DNA of 64,000 nt from Vanessa cardui (taxonomy: Eukaryota; Arthropoda; Insecta; Lepidoptera; Nymphalidae), in the NCBI RefSeq assembly GCF_905220365.1, contig NC_061152.1, positions 4,639,001 to 4,703,000 on the forward strand. Reading direction: 5' to 3'. Position numbers and translations under genes: made by a program. Shown here piece after piece: positions 11,000 through 21,873 of this stretch. The notes below the pieces were generated by a model. It was not told where the DNA came from and ran no database searches. It saw only the letters and a list, made by a program, of their open reading frames with translations. Position 1 is the first letter of the stretch. Each line of letters starts with the position of its first letter.

Positions 11000-12307
11000 A
11001 CTTGCAAGAAGCCTTACCAAGTAACACATAAATAACTAGACATAGTATTGTATGATTATATGTTGTATGTACCAATTTACATATACTAATGCAATCTCCC
11101 CTCGTAACGCAAACGCTTGCTTTATTAAACGGAAATTCAAATTTCCTTCTCTAATAATTCAATCAAATTTTTTAAACAACAGATTAAAAAACACACTCAC
11201 AAAAACTTTGACAGTTAATTCTTGACATTGACAGATAATATTTTTGCATATGGCAACATGATACACTTTATTAATTAGACTGGAGGAAGCGGAAGGTCAA
11301 GCGACCTCTATCGCCTACAGTTTCGCAATGCAGCTTGACCTCGTGACCTTTTACTTGCATGCGCTGAATATCAAAGCGAATTCAACCTTATTCACCAAAG
11401 CATAACGCTCTATTTCGTGTAATACATTTCTTGAAAACAATTACCTTCATTCAAATTTCGACTTAAAAACTTCGTGTCAAGATTTATTTTTCACTGTAGC
11501 ACCATTAACATTTGCAATTAATTCTGAACTTTATATCATTAAAATAAGGCGCATTTTGCTCTGTAGGGCGTGATAGCGCAATGCCGTAGTGACGTCACAC
11601 TGCGTAAGTTGAAATAGGTCAGTGGGTAACCAAGTTAACTTGACCCCAGAGTTTATATACACGTGTGGATTTGAGAGTTTTTCTTAAAATGGACGCCCGC
11701 TCATTATTTTAATTCTTTATAGACAACTGTTCCATTTAATAAAATCGATTGTGTAGTTTGTTTCTTTTGACGTTTTCCGACGAAGATTTTTTGATTGTTT
11801 TCTTTTATTGCTTTTGAATAATTTAATTCTATTGTTTATTTTTAAATGACTGTTCGATATTTAAATTTGAATACGCTATGTTTTCACTTAATACGTATTT
11901 ATAAACGAATGGGTTAAGGTTATTTTTTGTTTTATAAATATTGATATTAAAACTAGGCAATGACTCAGTTCGGTGGAGTTCTTTTTAAATAAATAAAAAA
12001 ACGTGTATTTTATTTGCTTTTTAAATTTATTAATGGTTGCCAGATACGAGACATTTATTCGTGAATAATAAGATTTTTTTTTTTTTCTAACACGATACGA
12101 TAAATGACTCATTATTTAAGATCTTGGACCAAATTATTGATGTTATATAAAATTATGATCTTTTAAAAAAGTATTTCATGTATATTTTGAAGGACAAGAA
12201 CATTAAATTCAAATATCGAATGAAAATTAATAAAACTAACCTCAAATTTAAATTTTAGTTGAGAATAATATAATAAGATATTTAATTAAATATTAATTTT
12301 GTTTCAG
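11000..12307. other. intron upstream of the DIMRA exon with candidate regulatory island
   Basis: No repeat is recognised. 11290-11670 is less AT-rich. It holds nuclear-receptor half sites AGGTCA (11294-11299) and a direct pair TGACCT-CG-TGACCT (11336-11349), a perfect CRE TGACGTCA (11590-11597), another AGGTCA near 11617, and a TATA-like TTTATATACACGTG near 11652-11665. 11700-12307 is AT-rich intron ending at the exon's 3' splice site. Confidence 0.4.
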
Positions 12308-12392
12308 GATCGAAGTGGACTAGACAATATGAGATCACTAGAGCATTATCTAACGGATATTATGAGGGCAGATACCTCTGACCATTTGAAAG
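12308..12392 (+). CDS. orb2: orb2 coding exon, DIMRA segment
   Basis: This 85-base exon is bounded by TTTTGTTTCAG and GGTAAGT. A good branch site (ACTAAC) lies at 12235-12240. It reads DRSGLDNMRSLEHYLTDIMR followed by ADTSDHLK, with one base left over that completes a Val codon in the 47903 exon. CPEB2-4 proteins have a matching SLE-x-SLIDIMRAE segment upstream of RRM1 (from memory). The exon starts in phase 0, so it needs an upstream exon outside the window or not recognised in it. A Met codon at 12329 could start an N-truncated form, but nothing else supports that. Confidence 0.85.
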
Positions 12393-12745
12393 GTAAGTTT
12401 TTATTATTCCAAATTTGAAACGCTACATAACCAAAATTTGTGCGACCTTCTTTTTATTTATAGTCGCCTAGTACACGAATATTGTAATTGTTATTGTTAA
12501 TACTATTATTAATTATATCTAGGTACATTATATATTAATATTATTATTTAATATATTATCTTTCGTGCTGGTATATTGAGTGACTTATTTTTAAATTTTA
12601 GGTTTTTGATTCGTTATAATTTTAACAAGCCATCCGCCCGGCTCTACACGGACTGATAAGGCTCTTTATACAACTTATAGATTATGAAACAAACATAAAA
12701 GATATATTCTTGTTTTTTCTGGCTCAGGAAAGACCTACACTATCA

Positions 12746-12985
12746 ACCCGCCCCGGCTTCGCACGGGTACACAATACTGATACTAAATATACTACAGAAT
12801 TTGTTTATTTACGATATCAGATTAGAAACTTCTAAAATTATCAGTGTTTCTTTACTATATTGTCCATGTATTATATACAAAAACCTTCCTCTCGAATCAC
12901 TCTATCTATTTAAAAAACCGCATCAAAATCCGTTGCAATTTTAAAGGTCTACACATACATAGGGACTTTGTTTTATACTATGTAA
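12746..12985 (-). mobile_element. Helitron family F
   Basis: It runs from ACCCGCCCCGGCTTCGCACG through AATACTGATACTAAATATAC to ATACTATGTAACGATAATG. It is antisense to the gene, 350 bases downstream of the DIMRA exon. Confidence 0.75.
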
Positions 12986-13395
12986 CGATAATGACATAAT
13001 CCTTTCTCTTGATTGGTTCTAATAATTGATGAAAACCTCATTAAAATCGTTATGTAATTTGAAATATCTTAGCGTACAAGCGGAAAGCGACTTTGTTATA
13101 ATATTTAGAGATTCCAAATTTGAAACTCCGTAATCAAGATCAGTGTCAAAGGCCTTCAGTGTGACTCCTCACGATTAATGAGCGCCTAGTACATGAATAT
13201 TGAAAATATTATTCGAAAATAGTAATTATTAATAAAAAAATCTTCTGTATGTATGTCACCAAAACGACTGGACCGATTTTGATGAAATTTTGTGCGTGTA
13301 TAAGTAAATAATCTAAAACAGATTAAGACACACGGTAGGTGATGACACAATAGGGTACTAGAATGTTTTAAAAAAGTGTTATAGGTGGTGCTTGT

Positions 13396-13508
13396 GTAAT
13401 ATAGGTAGGTACCACCCACACACTACATATTCCACTGCTAAAAAGTAATAATCTGTACTATTGCGTTCCGATTTGATGAGTGAGCCAGTGTAGCTACAGG
13501 CATAAGAA
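13396..13508 (-). mobile_element. repeat family C fragment
   Basis: TAGGTAGGTACCACCCAC, TTGCGTTCCGATTTGATG and GTGAGCCAGTGTAGCTACAG match the reverse family C 3' part. Confidence 0.6.
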
Positions 13509-14059
13509 AAAACCGCATTGGCAAGGAATGACAAATTACCCGCACGAATTTTCCCAAAACGGTTCTCGATTTGTTTCTTTTTTTTAATTAAATAAGCAAT
13601 AGACGCATACTATTTTTTTAAATTATTATTCTAAATTTAAATTTAAAGAGTTTTTTATCTGTGTTAACTGTCAAAATAGACGTAATAGATTCGAACTCGC
13701 GTCCTGTAGCCGGTTCACTGCTAAATACTACATCACGCTAAATTATCATATCCTATGCTAATTTACTTTAAAAACAAATCAAAATGATCTCTAATTGTAT
13801 CTGAAATACGGCTCAAAATCCAAAAATTTGTAAAGTCACATTGAATGTTGTGCACGGAAATTTATTTGAAATTCAACTTTATATAATCTCTATAATACGG
13901 TTCAAACTCCCTTAAACCCCAATTCTACGATGACAATATACAAACAAATATGTAGCTACATGTATAGTATTAGAATCTATTTAAATAATGTTTATTTTTT
14001 TACATTAATACTATTATATATATGAAAAATTACTTAATTTATATTTAACTAGCTAATAC

Positions 14060-14635
14060 TAAATATACTACAGAATGTCTTATAACGTTCTAAGCTTTTT
14101 TGTCCCTTCGTTATAAATCTGTAATATCTTCGAAAATATTTATTTAAATTAGATGCTATAAGGCCATATTGTTCTATATTAAATTCAAAATGTATTTAAG
14201 GTAATTGGATAAGGATTAATGCTGTATTGCTTACTGCTTCGTAAATAAACTATTGTTTCTCATAAGAAGTGAAAGATAAAAAATGTATATTGTTGGTTAT
14301 CCCTAAGAGATAGACATATACCCTTATGGACTTTTTGGTAGATCTTTTTAAGCTCCACAATACTGTAGTACATTATTTTGATCTATCTCGTAAGGTTCAA
14401 CCAGCGTTTGCAATGAAAGACTAAAAAATGTCATTAATTACATCACTTTAGAAACCTCAAAAATAATGAATTTCTCTACTCTATTGTACATGTATTATAC
14501 ATATAAACCTTCCTCTTGAATCATTCTATCTATTAAAGAAAACCGCATCAAAATCCGTTGCGAAATTTTAAAGATCTAAGCATACATAGGGACAGACAGC
14601 GGTAAGTGACTTTGTTTTATATTGTGTAGTAATTG
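14060..14635 (-). mobile_element. Helitron family F, long variant
   Basis: This longer form carries an extra internal block (GTAATATCTTCGAAAATATT, GGTTATCCCTAAGAGATAGA, TTTTGATCTATCTCGTA) also present at 33262, 37165 and 52780. It ends GGTAAGTGACTTTGTTTTAT. Confidence 0.7.
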
Positions 14636-14921
14636 TGATACATATTACCTACTTCCCTAAGAACAGAGTATATTAGGGATGGTTAGCAAAACAGTACCAA
14701 TGTTTTACCATAGTATATTTAATTGCATTTTTATATAACCTACCACCATAAGATTATATGTAAAGTCAGGTCATGGATCTAGTTGCATTTAAACACATTG
14801 TGTTGTTAATTTATTTGTTGACTGTACCTCGTATTTCTCTTACAAAAGGCCGGAAAATGTTGATATAGAGTTACACTGGAAAGGACATATAATTTCATTA
14901 TAATAATTACAAACTGACAAT

Positions 14922-15182
14922 TGACTCATCATCATTATCCTCCTGCCCTTATCCCAATTCTATTCGGGGTCGGCGCAGCATGTCTTCTCCATCCATACTT
15001 CTCTGTCAGACATCATCTCACAAGTAACATTACTCCTAATTATATCGTCGTTCACACAATCCATCCATCGTTTCCTTGGTCACCCTCTACCTCTATATCC
15101 ATCCACATCCATGCTCAAGGCCTTCCTCACAATATGCTCCTCTTTTCTCCGCAAAAGTTACTACCACCGCCCATGGACATCT
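14922..15182 (-). mobile_element. LINE-like 3' fragment, reverse orientation
   Basis: The block begins with CTCATCATCATT (an ATG-repeat end read on the minus strand). It runs through CCCAATTCTATTCGGGGTCGGCGCAGC, split here into shorter recognisable parts GGGGTCGGCGCAGC and CATACTTCTCTGTC, which I recall as a common lepidopteran repeat. The 88-codon + strand frame in it is not a gene. Confidence 0.5.
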
Positions 15183-15186
15183 GTTA

Positions 15187-15365
15187 GATGTCTAGGTACC
15201 ACCCACTCATCAGTTATTCTACCGCCAAATAACAGTACTCAGTATTGTTGTGTTCCGGTTTGAAGGGTGAATGAGGCAGTGTAACTACAGGTACAAGGGA
15301 CATAACATCTTAGTTCCCAAGGTTTGTGCCACATTGACGATGTAAGGAATAGTTAATATTTAATT
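15187..15365 (-). mobile_element. repeat family C
   Basis: GTACCACCCACTCATCAG, TTCTACCGCCAAATAACAGT and CATAACATCTTAGTTCCC, ending at AATAGTTAATATTT. Confidence 0.7.
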
Positions 15366-15424
15366 AAATAAGAAGAGGCCTTATCCAAGCAGTGGATTTA
15401 CAGACTGTTACTTTACTTCATTTT
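15361..15424 (+). mobile_element. SINE family A, 3' fragment
   Basis: AGAAGAGGCCTTATCCAAGC, GTGGATTTACAGACTG and a TTTACTT tail. Confidence 0.55.
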
Positions 15425-15678
15425 ACTTTACATATTTTGGGTTAAGGTTTGAATTAAACAATTCAGAGTAACAAGAAAACGTCTTAATTCTCAACGATTT
15501 ACTTCCATAACAAAACATACAGAAAAAAATCAAAACAGACCAAACTAAATCTTACAAATACGCTCAGACACTTGAACCAACTGCGCTCTTTGCAAATCAC
15601 ATCTATTGAATCTCTATATTCGTTATTACGCAGCGCTTTGTGCGACGACCTTGTTGTTTTGTTAAAAACAGGGTTATA

Positions 15679-15771
15679 CAGTACGACACAACTCAGATGT
15701 CGCATCGGCAACATTCGTAAAACCGATCACATCCGAATTAAGTACGCAATCCCAAATTATCAATATTTATT
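15679..15771 (+). mobile_element. Tc1/mariner-type MITE family D, 5' fragment
   Basis: TA followed by CAGTACGACACAACTCAG at 15677-15696 preserves what looks like the original terminus. The copy ends where SINE family A begins. Confidence 0.7.
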
Positions 15772-16062
15772 TCGATGGCCCAGTGGTTAGAACGCGTGCA
15801 TCTTAACCGATGATTGTGGGTTCAGGCAAGCGCCACTGAATATTCATGTGCTTAATCTGCTTTTATAATTCATATCGAGTTCGGTGGTGTGTCTAATTTC
15901 ATAGAAATTCTTCCGGAAACCTACATGTGTCTAAATTCATAGAAATTCTACCACATATGTATTCCACCAACCCGCATTGGAACAGCGTTCAGTAATATGT
16001 TCCGAACCTTCTCTAAAGGAGAGGAGGCCTTAACTCAGCTGTGGGAAATTTACCGACTGCTG
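15772..16062 (+). mobile_element. SINE family A
   Basis: The A-box region GATGGCCCAGTGGTTAG joins the MITE at 15771. The B box is shortened (GTGGGTTCAGGCAAGC). An internal segment around CTACATGTGTCTAA is duplicated. Confidence 0.75.
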
Positions 16063-16317
16063 TTGATTTTGCTAAAGCATTGAGAAAATATCTATGAAAT
16101 TTGGCTTGAAGCTTAAAACACAAGGTATATTGCTGTTTGGTACTACTAAAGGTAAAGAATGCGAGTTACCTACGCAAGGTAACACCCAGTAAAGGTATTT
16201 CAAATCGGGGTCAAATTAAATCGTCTACGAAATAAATCACATACACGCCTACAAGTAATATGTGCGTGATAACTTAGGTAGGGAAATTCAGAGCTTGGAT
16301 TGTATGGTATGTACTAA

Positions 16318-16850
16318 CGACCCGGCTTCGCACGGGTGCAATACTGATACTAAATATACTACAGAATTTGTTTATTTATATACGAGAGCTGAGATGGCCC
16401 ATCGATGATTTCGGGTTCAAAGCCAGGCAAGCACCACTATATACATGTGCTTAATTTGTGTTCATAATTCATTCGAGCTCGGCGGTGAAGGAAAACATCG
16501 TGGGGAAACCTGTATGTGTCTATTAATTTAATCGAAATTCTGCCATGTGTATTCCACCAACCCGCAATGGATGAGGAATATATTAATGGAAGAGGAGGCC
16601 TTAGCCCAGCAGTGGGTAATTTACAGGCTGTTACTTTACTTTACTTTGTTTATTTACGACATCACATTAGATACATCTAAAATCATCTGTGTTTTACTAT
16701 ATTGTTCGTGTATTAAATACCAAAACCTTCCACTCGAATCGCTCTATCTATTAAAACGACCGCATCAAAACCCGCTGCGTATTAAAGATCTAAGTATACA
16801 TAGACACAGACAGCGGTAAGCGACTTTGTTTTATACTATGTAATGATAGG
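16318..16850 (-). mobile_element. Helitron family F interrupted by SINE A
   Basis: 16318-16386 (CGGCTTCGCACGGGTGCAAT) and 16647-16850 (TCACATTAGATACATC to ACTATGTAATGATAG) are two halves of one copy. The SINE between them is bounded by TTTGTTTATTTA on both sides, a 12-base target duplication. Confidence 0.75.
16387..16648 (+). mobile_element. SINE family A nested in Helitron F
   Basis: It runs from GAGCTGAGATGGCCC to GGCTGTTACTTTACTTTAC. The middle has a small deletion (AATGGATGAGGAATATATT). Confidence 0.75.
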
Positions 16851-16929
16851 TGATAGACGTAAATAGGAAGGTATCTTAGATTGAGTTTCTTGTTTAGAAA
16901 CATTTCTTTATTTAATTTCTAAATGGAAT

Positions 16930-17114
16930 AGGTTGGCGGACGAGCATATGGGCCACCTAATGGTAAGCGGTCACCATCACCCATAGACAATGACGCTGTA
17001 AGAAATATTAACTATTCCTTACATCGTCAATGCGCCACCCACCTTGGGAACTATGCTATGTCCCTTGTGCCTGTAGTTACACTGACTCACTCACCCTTCA
17101 AACTAAACTCTAGA
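16930..17114 (+). mobile_element. repeat family C
   Basis: AGGTTGGCGGACGAGCATAT, GGGCCACCTAATGG and CTATGTCCCTTGTGCCTG, ending in the ACCCTTCAAAC region. Confidence 0.75.
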
Positions 17115-17401
17115 GATGCAGTTGAAACGCTGAAAGAAAGATGCTGTCAGGTATTACATAGTAATCGCCTGCGTCTTCGCTTGTTTTAAGGAATGGTTAC
17201 ATAGCTAGGCATAATAAATGCCTTATTTGCTGAAATTCCTACGTGAAAGAGCAAAAGACAGATAGACAAAAGTTCCTTTAGAATTTATAATATTAGTAGA
17301 GCAGTATATATTAGTAATTAGTAACTAGTAGTAGATGATATTTCAAGGTCTAACCATTGTACTGCATTTGGAATACATAGTCTACTTTTTTTATACCCAA
17401 C

Positions 17402-17660
17402 TAGCTCGTCCCAGCTGCCCATAGTTGGCTATAAGATTTTCTTTAATATTTTTTCACGAAAGTATAGACCTTTATACCTTGGGTTTCGTTTTTTTAATTT
17501 TAAGTAAGGATCCCTAATAATTTCTAGCAATAAATATAGCCTATGTTAATTATGGTAAATGTGGCTTTCCAATAGTGAAAGAATTTTTGTAATCGACGCA
17601 GTAGTTTTCGAGTTTATACATTACAAACATAGACATTTTTCCTCTTTATAATAGTAGTAT
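17402..17660 (-). mobile_element. Lep1-like Helitron (family H)
   Basis: It starts CTAGCTCGTCCCAGCTGCCC and ends TCCTCTTTATAATAGTAGTA, which on the minus strand is a 5' end of the form TACTACTATTATAAAGAGGA. Confidence 0.55.
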
Positions 17661-18049
17661 ACCTGAAAATCAAATCCTGAAACGCAAACGGAGCAGACGA
17701 CCACTACTAATAGGTATATAATAATGACGAAATACCTCGTAATGTATCACGAACGCCCACATAAACATGCTTCCGCCTAAAATACGAATAACAAAACAAA
17801 CATACAACATTAAACGCAAAACAACGCATCAACTTTTGACATTTTCAGTTTGGCTACAGCACGCGTAGCCATTTAAAATAGATATAACCACAGCATAGAG
17901 TAAGCGGCATCCTACCTCGTGACTTAGGAATATAATAGAAACAACACTACCATCTCAAAACAATCCCAGATTGCACGTGTTTCGTAACGATAAAATAACT
18001 TTTTAATTTACTAGGGTTATATCTATATGATAACGACACAAATTAGGTG

Positions 18050-18260
18050 GATAGGTAACAGCTGGTTCGTGAACATTGAGGTGTGCCTTTTGAATTTGGT
18101 CGCGTTGCCGTCGACGTAATGGCGGTCTGACTGAGCTGTCAGTACAAATCGGCGCGCGGGTAGAGCGCATGCGTGCTCTAATTTTTTAAAATCAAACAAA
18201 TTTAGAAACGAAGACGCGCTCGGTCTATTTATAAAAAAAAATAGTGCGTTCGTTCAGAAG
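18050..18260 (+). promoter_or_regulatory. candidate core promoter with TATA box and initiator
   Basis: The CpG-rich block CGTTGCCGTCGACGTAATGG, CGGCGCGCGGGTAG and AGCGCATGCGTGC precedes TATTTATAAA (about 18226). The initiator-like TTCAGAAG puts the A at 18256, about 30 bases downstream, which is the expected TATA-to-start distance. No long ORF follows. A possible donor is ACAG|GTAATG near 18553. It could be an internal orb2 promoter with a noncoding first exon, or an unrelated noncoding transcript. Confidence 0.35.
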
Positions 18261-19448
18261 TGCAGTGAACTGTGTTTAATGCTATGAAAAGTGGAAAAAA
18301 ATAGGATTATTGTATTGGTATATATTTATTGGTACTATTTTATAATAGAAATAGATAAAATAAAATAAGGTTATATTTAAGAATATTTATCCTTTTCTTC
18401 TATAGGCTGAATGTTAAGTCGTTTATGTTATTTTAGAACAGATGATTATGTAACATTGAAGGAAGCTATATATAATATAAGTATATATACATATATGCAT
18501 AAAATATATATTAACGCCAAATATTTATTATAACATTAAAATATTTTACACAGGTAATGAAAATGATTTATGTAAACTTTAAAGAACACTTAATATAATA
18601 TAATCTGTACAACAAAAATAATTAGATACTTTAAAATTCTTATAATTCACCTTCGCACCTCTACATAAATTACTCGATAAAAAACAAATGTTTTTTTTTC
18701 TATAATTTATTTTGTGTTCAAAATAAAAAACGCAATCATTTCCTTTGAATATTCAATAAAAAATCTGTTTAATTAGGTAAATATTTTTATCAATCTTGTA
18801 AAGGAATAAAAAGGAATGGACTTATTATTTATATCTGCATGACTTTATCACAGAAATAAATGCCTCAGGAAAGGTATAGGATAAACAATCACATAAGACA
18901 ATTATATTATTCTACCACATTTGCATTAAAATTTTATTTAATAATCAAGAAAAATATCTTTAAAAAACCTCGTATTTTATAAATATAATTATTAATTGAA
19001 TTGATTAATGGCTCAGATTTTTACTGCCTTTAACATTAATTAAAAAAAAATACTGTCATTGTAACATTACGCGGAAAAATTGTTAAATTGTCAAATACAT
19101 ATACCCACTTGTCATTGTACAGCAAAACCTCTTTTCTTCTTTTAAGTAAGCTTGAAGTGTGTTTCAATGTGAGAAGTAACGAGACAAAATATCATTCGGT
19201 TCAGTAAACCTCAAGACGTTTTCCTTCGTCACGAATAAAGAAAAAACAAATGAGTGTTGCTAGCTAGGATAACTCGGTATCAATATGTCACCAAGTAAGC
19301 TATTAAATGCTATACGAAAAATATAATATATGTCATATCCTTCAGACCAAATTTTGCTTTTTGACACTATGAAATTGACATTAGGTGTGGCGCTATTTAA
19401 TTAGCTATTATCATATATAGGTAACAATAACTACACAGTAATACGTCT
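18261..19448. other. AT-rich intron without recognised features
   Basis: Very AT-rich. No repeat family of this window and no convincing exon is seen. Confidence 0.4.
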
Positions 19449-19680
19449 CTGTATCTATACATACAATAAAATCACAGTGTCTGTTTGTAATATTAAAATA
19501 ATCGCTTTTACTAAATTCATACCTATACATGGCACATATACCAAAATATCATTTTTACATTTTTATATGTGTTTATTCTGACTAATCTCCAGAACGGCTG
19601 GACCGATTTCGACGGGACTGTTTGCAGATAGCTGATGTAATAAGGAGTAACTTATAAAACAATAGCTTTTCCTATTAAAT
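19449..19680 (+). mobile_element. Helitron family G, 5' part
   Basis: TCTATACATACAATAAAATC, CAGTGTCTGTTTGTAATATT and GGACCGATTTCGACGGGACT. It lacks the 3' end. Confidence 0.65.
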
Positions 19681-19887
19681 TATGAATGAAATATGAAGAA
19701 ACCATGTCAAAGCATGCGTCCATAAGTCAAGCGAACTCAGTAAACGTTGGATAACTAACTTGTAGTGACCCTGCATAATAAGTGCACTACATAGTATCCT
19801 GCGTATTTGACTAGTTTATCTTTAAAATGGCTGCCGTGTAAATCCATTGGGATATCATTATGTCCTAAACAATTTATGATATGCAAT

Positions 19888-20147
19888 CTGTGCCCGCGAC
19901 CGTGTACGCGTTGAATTTAACAAAAAGAATTACTGTTGTATCCTAAGTTATTATATCAGTGAAAGTCCCGTCAAAATCGGTCCAGCCGTTCCAGAGATTA
20001 GCCGGAACTAACAGACAAACAGATGGACAAAGTTCGTAAAAAATGTTATTTTGGTATATGTACCGAGTATACACATATGCATTGAGTAAAAAAGGGCTAT
20101 TTTAATATTATAAACAGACACTCCAATTTTATTATATGTATAGACTT
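19888..20147 (-). mobile_element. Helitron family G
   Basis: From GTGCCCGCGACCGTGTACGC to TTTTATTATATGTATAGA in reverse. The terminal CTAG is mutated (ATCTGTGCC). It abuts another Helitron at 20148. Confidence 0.7.
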
Positions 20148-20337
20148 GTTACCCTCGGCTTTGCACGCGTAGAAAACATAATATTACACTTTTTTTTACT
20201 TAAAAAGTAGCCTATGTCCTTTCTCATACTATAGACTATTTGCGTAACAAATTTCATTTAAATCGATCCAGTGGCTTTGGCGCGAAAGACAGATGGACAG
20301 ACAGAGTTCCTTTCGCATTTATAATATTAGTATGGAT
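20148..20337 (-). mobile_element. Lep1-like Helitron (family H)
   Basis: ACCCTCGGCTTTGCACGCGT to CGCATTTATAATATTAGTAT in reverse, directly next to the family G copy. Confidence 0.6.
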
Positions 20338-20689
20338 TAATAAAAGAAAAAAGTTCATAAAAATCTTCGTTTTTGTTTACAATTAGTTTTTCCTCAACCT
20401 TTGGCGAGCCTTGCGTTTCTGTGTCAAGGTCACGCCCGTTTTATTGTTAGGTTAGTCATGTCATTTTTACTAACTTTAAAAAAATTAAGGTTATTTTTTA
20501 TTCGACTGCGTTTAAAATATATATTTACTTATTGTTTTTATGTTAACTAAACTAAATTATTATTTGTATTGTTGTTAAATTAAAATTCGGATACATCTAT
20601 AATTATTGTATTTATGTCAGTGTTGCCAGTAGCAAAATCAAAATATTATTTTTTCAAGCACGTTTGAAAGGAGGTGTTAATTAAATGTA

Positions 20690-20835
20690 AAGCTAGTACC
20701 GGATCTGGAAGAAGATTCTGACGAGAAGAACCAACTTTAAATTCAGTAGTTACCATTTCCACTATTTTAATTACAGAGTATGTAAAGTACAATGAAATAA
20801 TAAATTTTTGTAAAACCTACCTGGAAATCAATAAA
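20690..20835 (-). mobile_element. LINE 3'-tail repeat fragment
   Basis: AGCTAGTACCGGATCTGGAA, GAGAAGAACCAACTTTAAA and TTCAGTAGTTACC resemble the reverse of the GCCGGTTCTTCTC family. Confidence 0.4.
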
Positions 20836-21560
20836 TAATATGACGTCGCTTTCTCTTTATTCTACTAAGAACAATTATTTCTTGTCTTTAATCAAATAAA
20901 TTATAAGCTTGAAGATTGTTAAAGAATTAAATAAAATTAATGTAAAAAAAGAACACGACTTTCCCGCCAATATTTAAAATGGAGGCAAATCACTGACACA
21001 TTAAACTAAAAAAAAAAATATGGCCAATGTCACTCGGGATGATGTAAAAATTCTAACGATATAAAATGCAACTAGATCCGTTCTGGCACTGAAAAGTTAC
21101 GAAGGAATAATAATACTTTTGAGGGCTGGAAGTCAAATTAGTCCTTTCTTGTGATTGAAGTTTACCTAATAGCAGAATTTCATGAAAAGAACGAGTTCAT
21201 AGACAGACAAGAGCTACTTTAATATGTAATATTGTTTGTTTACAAAACGAATGCATTTAAAATCAACATAGATAGACGAAGAGCATGAACTATTCTGCCA
21301 AAAAACACTATAATAGTTATAAATAGTAATACCGACGAATCCTTCCCGGGCTAGTTATTCGTATCAATATTAGAATTACGCAAATATTTTTAACTTTGCA
21401 AAGCAATATATATACGATGGACATTTGCCTATTAATCTTCTTGTCATAAATAAAAAAACATGATTCTTTTTTCATTCATCCTTAAAACAATAATGTTTTT
21501 ATTGCAACTAAATTCATATCATTCTGTTTGGTAGTAGGGATTTGTGTAATTCCTTTTGGG
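20836..21560. other. AT-rich intron without recognised features
   Basis: Nothing beyond a weak Helitron-like trace near 21340 (CCTTCCCGGGCTAG) was seen. Confidence 0.35.
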
Positions 21561-21873
21561 TAGGTTCGACACAACTTAGGTGTAGCATCGGTAAATTCAC
21601 ACAACCAAAAGAAACAGCTCCCTATCGCGCCGTTCGACGCTATTCGTCGCTATAGATTCCCGCGTCAGTTCGACCCGAGACAGCGAGTGCGTGTAAAGCG
21701 ACGCGTCGGAGTGACGAATATATTAGGTGACATGAAATTACAAGTTATTACGTTTGTGTAAAGATGATATTCACATAAGAAATAAATATTGATAAGTCGG
21801 GATAGCGTACTCAATTCGGATGTGATCGGTTTTACGAATTTAGCCGATGTGACATCTAAGTTGTGTCGTACTA
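21561..21873. mobile_element. Tc1/mariner-type MITE family D
   Basis: The left end is diverged (TAGGTTCGACACAACTTAGG); the right end is GTTGTGTCGTACTA followed by TA. The core CCCTATCGCGCCGTTCGACG matches the other copies. Confidence 0.78.

Noticed and set aside
11692..11716. Short ATG frame (MDARSLF) after the TATA-like box near 11652
   Set aside because: Only seven codons and no donor in phase; not supportable as an alternative first coding exon.
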